This document shows positions 29,815-40,772 of a stretch of DNA of 64,000 nucleotides, piece after piece. The DNA comes from Isochrysis galbana. Lineage: Eukaryota; Haptophyta; Isochrysidales; Isochrysidaceae. The DNA lies in assembly GCA_018136815.1 (NCBI GenBank), contig CM030931.1:7088399-7152398 (forward strand). Direction: 5' to 3'. Below the pieces are notes generated by a model that did not search any database, was not told where the DNA came from, and saw only the letters and a list, made by a program, of their open reading frames with translations. Every line of letters starts with the position of its first letter. Position 1 is the first letter of the stretch. The position numbers and the translations under genes were made by a program.

Positions 29815-30245
29815 TGCAACCAAGTTTATACTTAGTTGTCCCTGCCTACTTTTGTAAGTGGGGGTGAATGGGGGATGGGGGCCTTGCGCCCCCCTCTCTC
29901 CATCGCGGACACCCCCCGGGGTGGGCCCGTACAATCAACCCCGGCCGCTGCCCTCTGGGAGGGGCTGGGCAATCATCATTCTGGCCCAGACCCCTAGTGG
30001 GCGCGGGCCGCGATTCGCACTCCCACGCCCAGACTGGCAGACTGGGCCTGCCCTCGAGCTGACTGACTCGCCCGCCTCATCCCCGGTCGCCAGGCAGACA
30101 GAGGACTCTGGGCGGCTCCCATGGCCAGCGAGGCAAGCGTGGGAGAGGCAGGGGGGGCCAGGGGCTGAGCCCCAGCCTCCACTGCCCCCTGAGCTGCCCT
30201 GGCTGGCCCTCTAGGAGCCCCCAAACAAAGGACCTCTGAGAGCAG
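29815..30245 (-). repeat. Divergent element A copy, reverse orientation
   Basis: AACCAAGTTTATACTTAGTT at 29819-29838 is the element A terminus in reverse. CCTTGCGCCCCCCTCTCTCC and, further on, the GGGAGAGGCAGGGGGGGCCA and CCCCTGAGCTGCC blocks follow in the expected reverse order but diverged. No target duplication found. 30246-30460 holds no gene. Confidence 0.5.
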
Positions 30246-30459
30246 GCCGTGGCGCGCCGCATGGCGACGCGCCGCAGGGACAAAGGTGGATAAGGTGGAG
30301 GAGAACGGAGAGAGGGAGAGGGGGGGCTTTTGCACCCCCCAATGGAGTGCGGAGCCTCCTCCCTTCCCTCCCCCCTCGCCCCCCTCACTCCCACCGCCGC
30401 CCTCCGTTCGGTTCCAAAGGGTTGTGTCGTCCGAGGTGGTGAGCGCGCGCGCGCGTCCG

Positions 30460-30528
30460 AGGTGTCGTTCCGTCAATAGTGGGACATCAGTCGAACTGAG
30501 CGATCAAATGTCCACAGTTGTATTGTAG
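30460..30528 (-). repeat. Family G conserved motif, copy 2 (reverse)
   Basis: GTCGTTCCGTCAATAGTGGG, ACATCAGTCGAACTGAGCGA and TCAAATGTCCACAGTTGTAT are the reverse complement of 5760-5832. Confidence 0.6.
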
Positions 30529-30820
30529 TTGTTTAATATTAGATCTTGTTATAATTATAAGAGAGAGACGCATGACTAGCATAACAACTTTTCCCCCGCG
30601 GCGCATGTTCCCCCGCGCTTTTCCTCTGCGCCCGAGCCGCCACGTCTTTGCGGGTGTTTTGTTTTAACGACGTCGATCGTAATTTCCCATTATGGTGTGA
30701 TACCGTGGTAGCTGTTTAACATCCCAATCATCGGCCTTCATTTCAAATATTATTTGTGCATCATCATACACTTCAGTATCTGGCCGTGGTTGTCCCGACT
30801 CTTGCTCCATCTCTAATATT

Positions 30821-32041
30821 TCAGCCAATCTGATTAATTTCCGTCTCCTGAACTCTTGGATGACCGAGGTCGCGGCGACGGCGGCGGTCCTTCTTCTTGT
30901 TTATATGAGCCTTTTTAGATTTTGATGAGGGGCGAGGGAGCGGCGGTGGCGGAGGCAAAACAACTTCGCCGCCATCATCAGATGGAGGTGGAGGCGGGCT
31001 GGCTGCCTGGACTGGAGTAGGAGCGAGTCGGCCCCGTTCGATCACGCTGGTGACCGCGGCGAGCTGCTGCGAGAACTGTGCGGCCATGGCCTGCATGAGC
31101 TCGATATAACGCAGCTCGACGGGGTTGAGCCCCGGTGAAGCCGATGAAGTTGGCGGCGGGACCGTAGCAGACGGTGGAGAAGGAGACAGATGAAGAAGGG
31201 AGTCGGGCAGCAGGCCCGGGGCCTCTTCACAACGAGACGGCTGGCTTGGAGCGACCGAGGCGACCGAGAGACACTCGAGGGAGGCATTGTAGGGCTCGTA
31301 GGCTGCCTCTGAGTCCGATGGAAGGGGTGGCGGTGCCTCGAGGCATGCGCGGGACGAGTGGAGGAGTCCTTCCAGAGGATTATCCTCACCCTGGAAAGAC
31401 TCGGGCTTGGACCTGCTTCCAACGGACTCAGGCGGCGAAGGCGGAGATGATGGTGGAGGGACCGCAGAGAGATCAGGAGGAGAGGTGAGGGAGGGCATCA
31501 CCTCCCCCTGTGAAGGTGGTGGTGGATGTCCGTCCGGAGAGGAGGAAGAGGGCAGGGCAGGCATGATGCCCGACTCTGCAGAGGTGGGGGAAACCCCCAT
31601 TGAGACGTCCAGCGCGGGACGCACCGAATGAGATTCTACACCTGACGAATTGGGATGGCCCATAGGGCCTGAGGGCAATGAGGAAGGAGGCATACCGGCG
31701 GCAGGCGCGGCTGAGGAGACGACTTCGGAGACGCTGACGGGCTGAAGCCCGTCAGCAGAGGAAGGCGGGCAGGCGGGCTTGGGCGAGGGCGAGGACGGCG
31801 GCGAGAGCGACATCGAGCGAGCGGCGAGGGGCGAGGGTGAGTGAGAGGATGGCTGTGTTGGCAGGGGCTGGTGAGGCGAGGCGAGTTTGTAGGGTACGAG
31901 TGTTACGAGAGCGAGAGCGACGAGAGCGAGAGCGACGGATGACGACTGACGACAGGACACCGGATCCAACAATGCCAAGAACAACAGGATACACCGACTC
32001 ACGAACGCACTAGAATCATTCACCCAAACCAAGCAAGACAT
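30821..32041 (-). CDS. Ser/Pro-rich ORF, possible Gag-like or surface protein
   Basis: An ATG at 32041 gives 406 residues; the frame extends further upstream to a TTG. A hydrophobic N-terminus (CILLFLALLDPVSC and ALALVALALVTLVPY) is followed by about 280 residues of Ser/Pro-rich low-complexity sequence. Near the C-terminus comes a short helix (VELRYIELMQAMAAQFSQQL...VTSVIERG), then PPPPPLPRPSSKSKKAHIN and a very basic end (KKKDRRRRRDLGHPR). The helix plus basic tail is compatible with a Gag/ORF1-like nucleic-acid-binding protein. The 5' part is repeated at 36900-37050 and 61600-61690, so the ORF belongs to a dispersed family. Whether it is expressed is unknown. Confidence 0.4.
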   Translation of the reverse strand: MSCLVWVNDSSAFVSRCILLFLALLDPVSCRQSSSVALALVALALVTLVPYKLASPHQPLPTQPSSHSPSPLAARSMSLSPPSSPSPKPACPPSSADGLQPVSVSEVVSSAAPAAGMPPSSLPSGPMGHPNSSGVESHSVRPALDVSMGVSPTSAESGIMPALPSSSSPDGHPPPPSQGEVMPSLTSPPDLSAVPPPSSPPSPPESVGSRSKPESFQGEDNPLEGLLHSSRACLEAPPPLPSDSEAAYEPYNASLECLSVASVAPSQPSRCEEAPGLLPDSLLHLSPSPPSATVPPPTSSASPGLNPVELRYIELMQAMAAQFSQQLAAVTSVIERGRLAPTPVQAASPPPPPSDDGGEVVLPPPPPLPRPSSKSKKAHINKKKDRRRRRDLGHPRVQETEINQIG

Positions 32042-32597
32042 GAAATAACCGAGACCCCTAACTCGCCGATAACTCAAACACGTCGCGAGAGACGGAGAGA
32101 GAGAGCGAGAGAGAGAGAGAATCCGCAGCGATGGCCGGAGCGTGTCTCCGTTTTAGTTTTCCCACGAGGCGGAAAGTCCGAAGGGGAACGTTATGTCGCG
32201 CGACCGCGGCGATCACTTTGGATACAGATCGCAGCGATCGAAGAAATCTTGCCGTTGAGCGTGAACCTTCTTTCTAGACGTTTCTATCGAGCAACCCTGA
32301 GTAGCAACCAAGGGGGAGGAAAACCAAAAACCAAAGGGCCAAGGGTTTTTGCATGCAACAGACCAAGGAGAAAGATTCCCTCACCCAAGCAGCGAATCTA
32401 AATCGATCTCCAAGGGGAGATAGCAAATTAAACCCTTCTCTTCGAGAGAACGAGAGAGGGCGCTCCACAACCCTAGATCCTAGGCGTCCACACGAAGTTT
32501 TTTGACCGAGAACGAGAACGAGAGAATTATAACGATAAATACCGAACGAAGAGAAGAGAGAAGCCTAACGAGCGTCGATTCGCGAATGCGACAGGGC

Positions 32598-32885
32598 GGT
32601 TCCTCCCCCATGGCAGGGGAGGAGTGGAGAGAAGGAGGGGCTCGTGCCCCCCCATGGGCGAACTAAGTATAAACTTAGTTGGTCCCCCCATGGGCGAACT
32701 AAGTATAAACTTAGTTGGTCACCAACTAAGTTTATAAGTTCGCCCATGGGGGGGCACGAGCCCCTCCCTCTCTCCACTCCTCCCCTGCCATGGGGGAGGA
32801 ACCGCCCATGCTCCTGGCACGCCTCATGGCCTGCCCGGAGCAGACTGCCCTGCTGACCCACTCTCTCACCCACAGGCTCGCCCTG
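32598..32885. repeat. Head-to-head inverted pair of element A ends
   Basis: The left arm (GGTTCCTCCCCCATGGCAGG, CTCGTGCCCCCCCATGGGCG, AACTAAGTATAAACTTAGTT), with its last 35 bp duplicated (CCCCCCATGGGCGAACTAAG twice), meets the right arm at about 32728. The right arm is the reverse complement: AACTAAGTTTATAAGTTCGC, CCATGGGGGGGCACGAGCCC and CCATGGGGGAGGAACCGCC. The arms are about 85-90 bp and could form a long hairpin. A LINE tail fragment follows at 32886. Confidence 0.7.
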
Positions 32886-32909
32886 AATCTTCAGATCTTT
32901 TTTTTTTTC
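32884..32909 (+). repeat. LINE 3' terminus with T tail, very short insertion
   Basis: GAATCTTCAGATC followed by eleven T matches the last bases of the LINE copies ending at 11494 and 48986. Almost nothing but the terminus is present, as in extreme 5' truncation. Confidence 0.5.
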
Positions 32910-32974
32910 GTGGGCACTCGCCTGTAGAGAAGGCCTGAATGTACCAGACATCGCATGGGTGCATATGTGCATGT

Positions 32975-33070
32975 GTCTTATGCCACCACTTCAAGGCGTG
33001 CGGGCAGGTGTGCTGAGGGGTGTCGTGATAGTGCCGGGCTAGTGGGAGTAGTGGTACTAACGCTCAGATT
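32975..33070 (-). repeat. Repeat family H, copy 2 (reverse)
   Basis: CACTTCAAGGCGTGCGGGCA, AGGGGTGTCGTGATAGT and the CTAGTGGGAGTAGTGGTACT block are the reverse complement of 15002-15110. Confidence 0.5.
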
Positions 33071-33264
33071 GTTTATCCACTCACACCCAGTCACATCAGA
33101 GCCACAGCTTCACACACAGGGCGTATGGGTTCACGTTTACCTGGTGTTGACCCACTTTGCGTTAACACCTCCTAGGTGTGGCACATGCGTTAACACCTTA
33201 ATCTGCAAGTGTTGGTACCATCAGCGGGTTAACACCACACCGCAGGTACTGTGTACTGTGCACC

Positions 33265-33475
33265 CACGCGCGCTGTGGACTCGAGGAGAGGACGCGCTGG
33301 GGTGCGCTGGGTCGGTGCGTGCACTGGAGGGACAAATATCGAGGGGAGGGGGGACAGTGGCTCCTCGCCCCCGGTATCACTCGGACACCTGGCTCGTCAG
33401 GCATGGCGGGATTCCGGGACTGCAACGTTGTGTCCAATTAGCTAGTGGGGTTGGCTAGGATATAACATTAATTTT
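33265..33475 (-). repeat. Repeat family C, reverse copy
   Basis: ACTCGAGGAGAGGACGCGCT, the ATCGAGGGGAGGGGGG block, CGGACACCTGGCTCGTCAGG and TAGCTAGTGGGGTTGGCTAG, then ATATAACATTAAT, mirror 2284-2480. 33480-34228 carries a minus-strand frame (33792-34232) without a domain; it may hold 3' exons of the glycosyltransferase-like gene but this cannot be shown. Confidence 0.6.
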
Positions 33476-34228
33476 TTTCACTTCTAAAGCCTCGCGGTTT
33501 TACCCACCAAATATTTGCGAACGATTGCTGAAAAAAAACGTGCGCCCACGTGCTCGGGGCCCCCTTACCACCACAGGAAGAGAAAGGCAACACAGAACCC
33601 GGCGCTTGTGGATGGTGGGGAAGATGGGATAGATAGCGGTGGGTAGAGATGGGGACATCATAGCCATAGCAGGGGAAGCCAAGCCCATAGATGCGTCCCC
33701 TAAGTTGTAGCTTTTCAATACCCCCCCCTCCCACAACCATTTTCTTCTTGCAGGAGACAATGAGGTGCCTTTCAGTATGGATCCTCACACGTCAAACATA
33801 GATGATCGATTTCGGCAACCGATGCTGTAGTACCCTTCGCCCGCCGAAGTCTACTCCTAGCTTCAAGCATGCTTCATGTCGCCTTGGCACTTCAATGACT
33901 ACCCTGGGGCGAGCTTGCGTGATGTTCTTTCGGTGTGAAAAGGTCGAATACTTATAGACAGCACCAGGTAGCGAAATTGCCAGAGAATGGATAATCGCAT
34001 TTTCGAGCTCGGGCGAATATTTCCCCACGAGAAGCGAGCCCACGCCTGAGGCTTTTCCCAAGCATGCAGACAACGACGTTGACTGTCCGAAACGTCTGCT
34101 GTAACATGAATGAGTGAAGCAAGATTGTGTGCTGCCACAGCATATTAAAAACATCACTGCAGGAAAGCGGCCTGGTCTGATCTTGAAATAATGCAAAACA
34201 TCATTCAGATAATTCTCATCTTGCGTAT

Positions 34229-35030
34229 TCACCGGAGAGATCTTATCCTTTTGCAGATGACACTAATGTTCATCACCTGTCCGTCAATGATGTACTCCCA
34301 CCGTCGGAAGTACACTTCGGCGACACGACGACTCATAAAGGCATGGCGGTCGTTGATACCACCGTAGTAATCCTCTCCCGTAGGAATCCACAAAAGATCA
34401 TCCCCGGCCGAGGTTTGAGATTGAAGAAGTGCTGCTGGAGGATGGCGTGAGAGCCACTCGAATTCCATTCGAGAATGTACAAGATGGGTGTAATTCAATT
34501 TGATGCTCCTCTCATGCTTCTCAACTAGATTGATGCATCGGCTGATGTCATGCAATTGCCGAAGCACATTCAATCGTGGTGAACCCAGCACAGGAGCAAA
34601 AATGGTGTTGCCCAAGTATATACCGCTGCAAACGTATGGGCTCTGCAATGATTCATTTCGTCGGTTACACCGAATTGGCTTCCTGCTGGACGAGTTGCGT
34701 GCACTGTACGCTGAAACAATTGAGTGCCAATGTGGTAGAGCTTCCATCCTCTGCACAAGCGAGGAAATGTTCAGCATAGGTGATAGATCGAGTGCCACCA
34801 AGAAAGTCTGAAGTTCAGAAAGCTTTTGGTGTAGTTTACAGCTCTCGACACTGTCGCACCCGTCCTCTGGCTTAAAGGTGAGTGCGAGAAGCAGGTGGGC
34901 ATCAAGCGGACCGAGCAGGTATCGTGCGATACTTGCACCTCCCCTCGATACCGCCATTCCCTGCCAACCCGAGATGCAGGCGCCTACTCTCACCCCCCCC
35001 ATGTCGAGAGGGCTCGGGATCATAATTTTC
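34229..35030 (-). CDS. Putative glycosyltransferase-like protein, N-terminus unresolved
   Basis: Protein-like minus-strand sequence runs from about 35030 to the stop at 34229-34231 (about 265 residues). It begins after a possible acceptor (GCCTACAAG) with KIMIPSPLDMGGVRVGACIS. The C-terminal block SRMEFEWLSRHPPAAL, WIPTGEDYYGGINDRHAFM and SRRVAEVYFRRWEYI resembles nucleotide-sugar transferases of algae and plants in which R-x-D/E-x-x-W precedes a W-x-P-x-G-D/E-x-x-x-G-x-NDRxA motif. The upstream part of the open frame (to 35500) is repetitive Arg/Pro-rich sequence with no ATG at its end, so the true 5' exons are unknown. A CCGGTGAAT at the C-terminus could be a donor, so the 3' end is also uncertain. 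Confidence 0.5.
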
Positions 35031-35379
35031 TTGTAGGCAGTGTCAGTGGAGGGTGAAAACGCATAGAGTACAGTATGGGCGCACCATTTACCATTTAAAA
35101 GGTGGCACACGCACCGATGGGGGGCGGGGCGCGCGCGTGCGCGGCCGCCTGGCTGCTGGAGCTGCCATGGGGCCTGACAGGCGTGGAGGGCGCGTGGATG
35201 AGCTGTGCGGCCGGCGGAGGGGCCATTGAGTATGTGGCCTCCGCCTGCGCCCGCGCACAGTCCATCCGCGCGCTGCCGCACCGAGATGGGGTGGCGTCTG
35301 GGACGGGCGCTCCAGATGGGCTGCGTGCGGCGCTCGGATGGGTATGGGGTCGAATGGGGCGCGGCACGAGCGGGTGGGC

Positions 35380-35697
35380 CGTTCAGGTTGTTCGAAAGGG
35401 TTCGTGAGACGTCACTTCTGCCTGGGTAGCGACCTTCTGAACGCCCCGCGAAGACCTCTACGTGTTTGCATGCCTTTTGGCGATGACGCTCAACACGCAA
35501 ACCTCGCCTTGTACATCACGGGCAGGTGGCTGCATGTGGACGTTAAGCCCGTCGTCTGGCTGCTTGGAGGCATGCCAGATGTATGTGAAACATACCCGGA
35601 GCACCTTGGCGTCATGGTGCTGGCATTCATCGCGCGAAAGACCGAACTCATCAGGGTTATTCCGCGTGAATCTGCTCGTGTTCGAGCTGTGATTTGA
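35380..35697. other. Protein-like open region, strand unclear
   Basis: Both strands stay open here: plus (LYITGRWLHVDVKPVVWLLG...) and minus (LSRDECQHHDAKVLRVCFTY...). Neither has a recognisable domain. It could be a 5' exon of the minus-strand gene at 34229 or an unrelated fragment. Confidence 0.2.
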
Positions 35698-36395
35698 AAA
35701 ATAATAGTGTGAACCCCACATCGTCGAATCACAAGATGTGGGGCTGTGGGAGTCTCATTCAACACAATTGTTGGTCTGTGCTGCAAGAAATAAGCATTAA
35801 CTCATCACTTTCGGAGCAGTGCGGGCGTGCGGTGTCGACCTCGGCGAACTACATGGCCAATCATTACAATTACACTGTGTCAAAAAAGGGGGGTCTGTCA
35901 GCCACCTGCTGATCCCCCCTCGACGTCTTTCGAAAAGAAGGACTCGCAGTACCAGTATACATTTTTCTGAAATGATCGCTCCGTATTCGAATGAAGTATG
36001 GGTACCAGGTGCATATCAATTTCACTTTTCCGAAGACCGAAGAGAAGACTTTTGCCACAATCCAAGTGAAGAGGGAGAGTAGTAGTGAAAAGACGAGGAC
36101 AGAGGACAGAGCGGGGCGGCCAGCCGCAGCTCCCCCTCTCTACTTTTTGTCTTTTCCCGGTTTTTTTCGCAGTCCCTGCCAGAGCGATACCCATCGTAAG
36201 GTATATCGAGGCGGTCGTAATAGTAATAACGTGGTGTCCAGCGTAAAAAGAGCAGATGATACTCTGTTTAGTTTTACATTCATTTTATTACATAAAATGG
36301 GCTCTAATATTCAGTTAACAGGAAAGCTTTCTCTACACATGCCAAACAGCACAAACACGTGAAAATGGCTGCCAAAACGGCTGCAGCTCAAGTGT

Positions 36396-36482
36396 ATGGA
36401 CTGTCTGCCCGCTGCATATGCAGCAGGCAGGCAGTCCATTGTCGCATCCAGAGTATTTTATATACTCTAGCTAGGCGGATGC
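36396..36482 (+). other. Two consecutive hairpins
   Basis: ATGGACTGTCTGCCCGCTGC (from 36396) pairs with its near-complement ending at 36439 around a two-base loop: 21-bp arms, one mismatch plus one wobble. Four bases later GCATCC (36444-36449) pairs with GGATGC (36477-36482) around an inner AGAGTAT/ATACTCT stem. Such a pair may be a structured RNA, a small-RNA precursor or transposon ends; no evidence separates these. Confidence 0.45.
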
Positions 36483-36889
36483 GGTGCTTCTATCAATGTG
36501 TAGTGTGTGAGAAAATTGAGTGAGTTTTGTTTTTGCCAATGAGTTGCCTCGAAGCTCCGCCGCATTGCACGCCGAATTTGTGTTCCTTTGGGCGCGCTGC
36601 GTGCCAGATTTCGACGATCCATCCGTCCATCCGGATGGGGACCGCGCCAGACACCAAATAAAAAAAAAATCTTCTTAAAATTCCCCGCTACGCGTGCGGC
36701 GTGAGGCAGTGTGCTAGTGTACCTCCCTACTACCCAACCTTAACCCCTGACAACCCCCTTCCCCTTTCCCAGTTCCCTCTTTATCGGAGAAGCTGGTTCC
36801 GGGGAGGCCGCGCGCGCTGCTTCGGCCGGGAGTTGGAGAGAAGGGGGCTGGAGACTGTGATTCGTGCGCCAGACACCAAATACACATAA

Positions 36890-37060
36890 CCGGCGAAGGC
36901 GAGGACGGCGGCGAAAGCGACATCGAGCGAGCGGCGAGAGGCGAGGGCGAGCGAGGGGAGGGCTGTGCTGGCAGGGGCTGGCGAGGAGAGGCGAGTTTGT
37001 AGAGTATGAGTGGTAGAAGAGAACGAGAGCGACGAGAGCGAGAGCGACTGAACGACTGGA
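36890..37060 (-). repeat. Fragment of the Ser/Pro-rich ORF family
   Basis: GCGAAAGCGACATCGAGCGA, GCGGCGAG-GGCGAG blocks, GCAGGGGCTGGCGAGG and GAGGCGAGTTTGTAG match 31790-31900. The frames are broken relative to that copy. Flanks 36483-36890 and 37060-37530 show no supported gene. Confidence 0.5.
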
Positions 37061-37969
37061 CGACAGGACGACGGACAACGAGACCCAGGAAACACCCCGA
37101 CTCTCCTCTGACGACTTTTCTCACGTAACTCGACTGAAATCAAACCCAAACACTCCGACCAGACGGCGACGGACAACGATCAAGGAGCGATCTGTCGGCG
37201 ATCTCAACTAGAACGGGAGTCGCACCATAACGGAAGCGAGGGGCAATCGGGCAATCTTGCTACGCAGGATTCCCAGAGACCTATCGAATAAGACGAAAGA
37301 AGTGCGACGTATGGAGTAGTACCAGGAGTTGTCGCGACCAACCCCAGTAGAATCGAGGCAACATATCATGTATTGTGACATCGTGGTGAATTTGAATCTG
37401 AACCCTCGGATCCGATGTTAGGTTAGTCAAACTTGGCAACCTCACGCGGCGGTTGTAGTTTGACTCACCCTACCCCACCCTTTGTTTCTCCCTTTTACAG
37501 GAGTTTTGCTAACCTGAGTGTTGCGTTGGGTCAGACGCAGGTAGGGGCAATTTCAATTTCACCGACGACGTATTCGAGACATCGTGCGTGCAGCTGACTA
37601 GGGACGTCTCTCTTGTCAGAGCCCTCGGCGGCGCGAGCCCTCGAGCGCGTGCGCGACGACGGCAAATCGGGTGCGGGTTCAGTAAATCGGGTACACATGC
37701 TTTCGAGCCCTACGCGCGAGCTCCAAATGTTAGCCGCCTCCCGTGCCCGGGCTAGCGGTTCCTCCGTCATCTTACCCCGCCACCTCGCCGAAGCTGCTCT
37801 CGCCTTGCGGCGGCCGGACGCAAGCACTCATTCATCACCCTCCGCCGTACTGCCGACCCATTTTGACGAGCTTTGCCGATGCTTCTGCTCGGGAACGATT
37901 TTTTGGCCGCCCACTCCGCTACCATCTCTCTCGACGCCGCGAGCTCGGAAGGAAGCCTCCGCCTCCGCC

Positions 37970-38160
37970 CGGCCTCAGCCTGTCGCTCGTCGCAGGCTTT
38001 CAGGGTACCTTGTGAAGGCGTGTTTAGCTTCTTGCAAGGCTTGTCATTTCTCGTTGGGTTCCGGTTCCCTTCTTGGGACTTGAACTTTCGTTGTCGTCCA
38101 GGCTTGTTCTTCGTAGGTTCTGCTTAGCCTGGTTAGGATTTCGTCGTCTTCCCGCGTTTT
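37970..38160 (-). repeat. Repeat family F, second copy
   Basis: Reverse complement of 15893-16050 blocks (CCTACGAAGAACA, GACGACAACGAAAG, CCCAAGAAGGGAACC, CACAAGGTACC). It follows directly on the end of the Copia coding remnant. Confidence 0.5.
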
Positions 38161-39260
38161 GGCGTTCGCGTTATAGCTGCTCTGATTCTTTGAATATTGA
38201 AATGACCGAGCCTCGCGTGCCAAAGATTGGGCGTGTCTTCCGCCTCGCTTTCCTCGGCGGCAAGCAATGAAGTGTCGAAGTTGAGGACATAGTGGTGACC
38301 CGAGGCACCCATGGGAGCTATCTCTCCACCTGGAAGACGTAGATAGCAATCCTTATTGAGAAACGTAGATATGCTGTCGTTCTCATAGCCAGCATGACAG
38401 CTAAATAGTCTAGCTGTTAGACCAGGGACGACACGAACTCCTGTAAGGCGGACCGGGACTTGTTTGATTACAAAGTTAGATTTGTCGCTGGTGGTGTAGC
38501 ACTTAGCCTCAACGATAATTAATGGTCATATCGCCAATCTTGGTGATTGGCACGCGGCGCCCATCGCCAATGACAATGAAGGTGTTTGGATTGTCATCTG
38601 TGATTCGGTCTAGTTCCAATTCGTTAGCTATGCAATGTTTGGTAGCTCCACAATCGACGATGAACTCAAGCCGCTTGGCCGCGGAGTCAGCGAGCATTGC
38701 GGTGTCGCATTGGCTCGGCACACCGAACGTCTCGGTAGTGCTAGAAACAAGGGTTGTTATGGTGGCCCAAATGTAGCGTAGCCAACGCCACAGGCCTGAA
38801 AACGCAAGTGCAAGACTCGGGGGGGACGCAATTTCAAAGCCCATGGAGCTTATAGAGAAAGCTGTATCATCAAGGATGTCGCTCCAATTCTCGTCGGTGG
38901 CGGTGAAGTTAACTGTGTCCGTTGGGGCGTCCGAAGTAGGGGATTTGTCGGCTTCGTTTGCGTCGGATAGTAGATATGCTGATCCTCCTTTACCTCGGCC
39001 TCCTTTATTATTGTGAGAATGGTTACTTTTACCTTTACCTCGACCGCCTTTTGCACGCGAGCCGGCGTGGGATTGTAGGGCGGTTATCTAGTCACTAATA
39101 GTAACGGATTGGTCGGGTGGGGTGGGACAGACATTAGCTTGATGTCCTGACCCTTGGCAACGATAGCATCTAGCCGCTTTCAGAGCTTGGCTAGTTGTTA
39201 AGACAGCTCTTGGAGATGGATGTGAGGCGGAATCAGAAGGCAATTTTGCTAGCAAGGCAG
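38160..39260 (-). pseudogene. Decayed Copia-type retrotransposon (Gag zinc knuckle, protease, pre-integrase)
   Basis: Minus-strand order: a CCHC knuckle CYRCQGSGHQANVC at about 39190-39148; an in-frame TAG at 39088-39090; a basic Gly-rich linker (GGRGKGKSNHSHNNKGG); the retroviral-type protease motif FIVDCGATKHC near 38640-38660 followed by IGDGRRVPITKIGD; a frame change near 38515; then VRLTGVRVVPGLTARLFS, a STFLNKDCYLRLPGG segment and the GAG-pre-integrase box LWHARLGHFNIQRI near 38200-38240. This order is that of Ty1/Copia polyproteins. Integrase core, reverse transcriptase, RNase H and LTRs are missing. The stop and the frame change show it is dead. Confidence 0.8.
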
Positions 39261-39309
39261 ACTCATTGGTGTAGGATGCATCTGGACGCGGCCGGGGGGC
39301 CCTTGAGAA

Positions 39310-39445
39310 AAAAAACCTTTTAATATTCTTACCGCACTCGCGGCGAATGGAACCACTACCTACTGCACGTAGTACGTAGCATACTTTCTACACCCCCATT
39401 CCCCCGGCCCTTCTCCCCCCGCCATCAGGCGGCTCCGCCTGCGTC
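39310..39445 (+). repeat. Element A subfamily 2, left-end fragment
   Basis: CCTTTTAATATTCTTACCGC, ACTCGCGG, CACGTAGTACGTAGCATACT and CCGCCATCAGGCGGCTCC match 61083-61205. It is the left end of a diverged element A subfamily, cut after about 135 bp. 39446-40225 is pyrimidine-rich without a supported gene. Confidence 0.55.
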
Positions 39446-40225
39446 CGCTATGCCACCAACGCTTGGGCTCACGCACCCGCCTGACCACTGACCACCCCGT
39501 CCCGTTCCCCACTCTCTCGTCCCTCCCCGCCTTTTGCGGTGCGGTCGCCGCCCGGACATCGGCTCCCAAACCGGGGGGTTGTCGCGGGTCGCGGGTAGGG
39601 AGGGTTCATGGGTTCATGCACCCCCTTCCCATCTTTTGTACTTCTCCCGCCACTAGGTTTCCCCGCGCGACTCCCTCTCGGTCGTCACGCTCCGGTTCCC
39701 CTCTCCCCTTCCTTGTATCGCGCCTTCATTCCGTCCACCCCCATAGGTTCGCCGCCCCGCGTTTCCGGGCTTCCCCCCCCCCCGTTCTCTCTGCCTCGCC
39801 GCTCCCCCTCTCTCCCCCTTCCCCGAGTGTTTTGCTTAAGCCGCCGGCCCCATTTCATCACTCTCTTTTCCCGCGTGTTCCCCCCCCCCGCGCGTGTCTC
39901 CGTCTCTCGGGTGTCTTCCGTACGCTCAGCGCTGTCGCTCGAGCGCCCCGTGTCCCCTCGTGTCCCTCCTGCCCTCGTCCTCGCTCCGTGCTGTCGCATG
40001 TCGTCTGGGGGCACCCGCTCGTCCTCGGCCCCCAAGTCGCGTTCCGTCAAAAGAGGGCCAGGTGATTTTTTTTTACCCAGAATGCTTGTTTCTTTTTAGG
40101 TAGGTTATCACGAAGATGAGTACACAAAGCTAATCACAACATACAAGGACGCGGCGCGTGTGCATAGCAACTCCCCCCCCCCCCCCAGCTACGCAGGATG
40201 AGTTTTCATCTTTTTCGTCTTTTTC

Positions 40226-40650
40226 TCACACCCGCTCATCCTCGATCCTATTGTCGATGTTGTCGTTCTGCTGACAGGCGACGATGTCGCTTGGCTGATC
40301 TTGGGTGGCGAGGTCCGTGATGCGTGCGAGGACAGCCTTCTTGTTCTCCATATAGAGTTTGCCAGCTGCTCGGCTCACTTGCACCATGGGACTCGTTTCA
40401 GTTTCAGCGTACGCGACCGCCGTGATGTATTCCATGCAGAGGTACGCGACGGCGGCCTCGTCTCCAATGTATTTGGTCTTTGGGATCTTGTCGTACTCGT
40501 CGGAGTAGTCGCCGACGAGCATGAGGTTTGCCTTGCACCAACGGCCCATGTATGTATGGCTCGATGAGTGCCCACATCGACGGGTAGCGTTCCTTGGCCA
40601 AATAAATCCACGCTGAAGTCTCCACATCCCCGCGAGAAAAAAGTTGTTAT
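40226..40650 (-). pseudogene. Unknown conserved-looking protein fragment with a frame change
   Basis: The minus strand encodes ETSAWIYLAKERYPSMWALI in one frame and, after a shift near 40560, MGRWCKANLMLVGDYSDEYD, KTKYIGDEAAVAYLCMEYIT, SRAAGKLYMENKKAVLARI and a stop at 40226. The two parts read as one acidic, helix-rich protein. The shift may be an intron border or a mutation. No family recognised; its flank carries family G and the GTGTGCATAGCAACT motif also present near the unknown gene at 3950-5170, which hints that they belong to one element type. Confidence 0.4.
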
Positions 40651-40699
40651 GCCCACGCACGGCGCCCCCTAGTCTTTCGTTTAATTTGAAAATATTGCT

Positions 40700-40772
40700 G
40701 TATACATAACTATGGACATTTGATCGCTCAATTCGACTGATGCCCCACAATTGACGGAACGACACCTCCTTG
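40700..40772 (+). repeat. Family G conserved motif, copy 3
   Basis: GGACATTTGATCGCTCAATT, CGACTGATGCCCCACAATTG and ACGGAACGACACC match copies at 5760 and 30460. It lies just 5' of the unknown minus-strand fragment. Confidence 0.6.
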
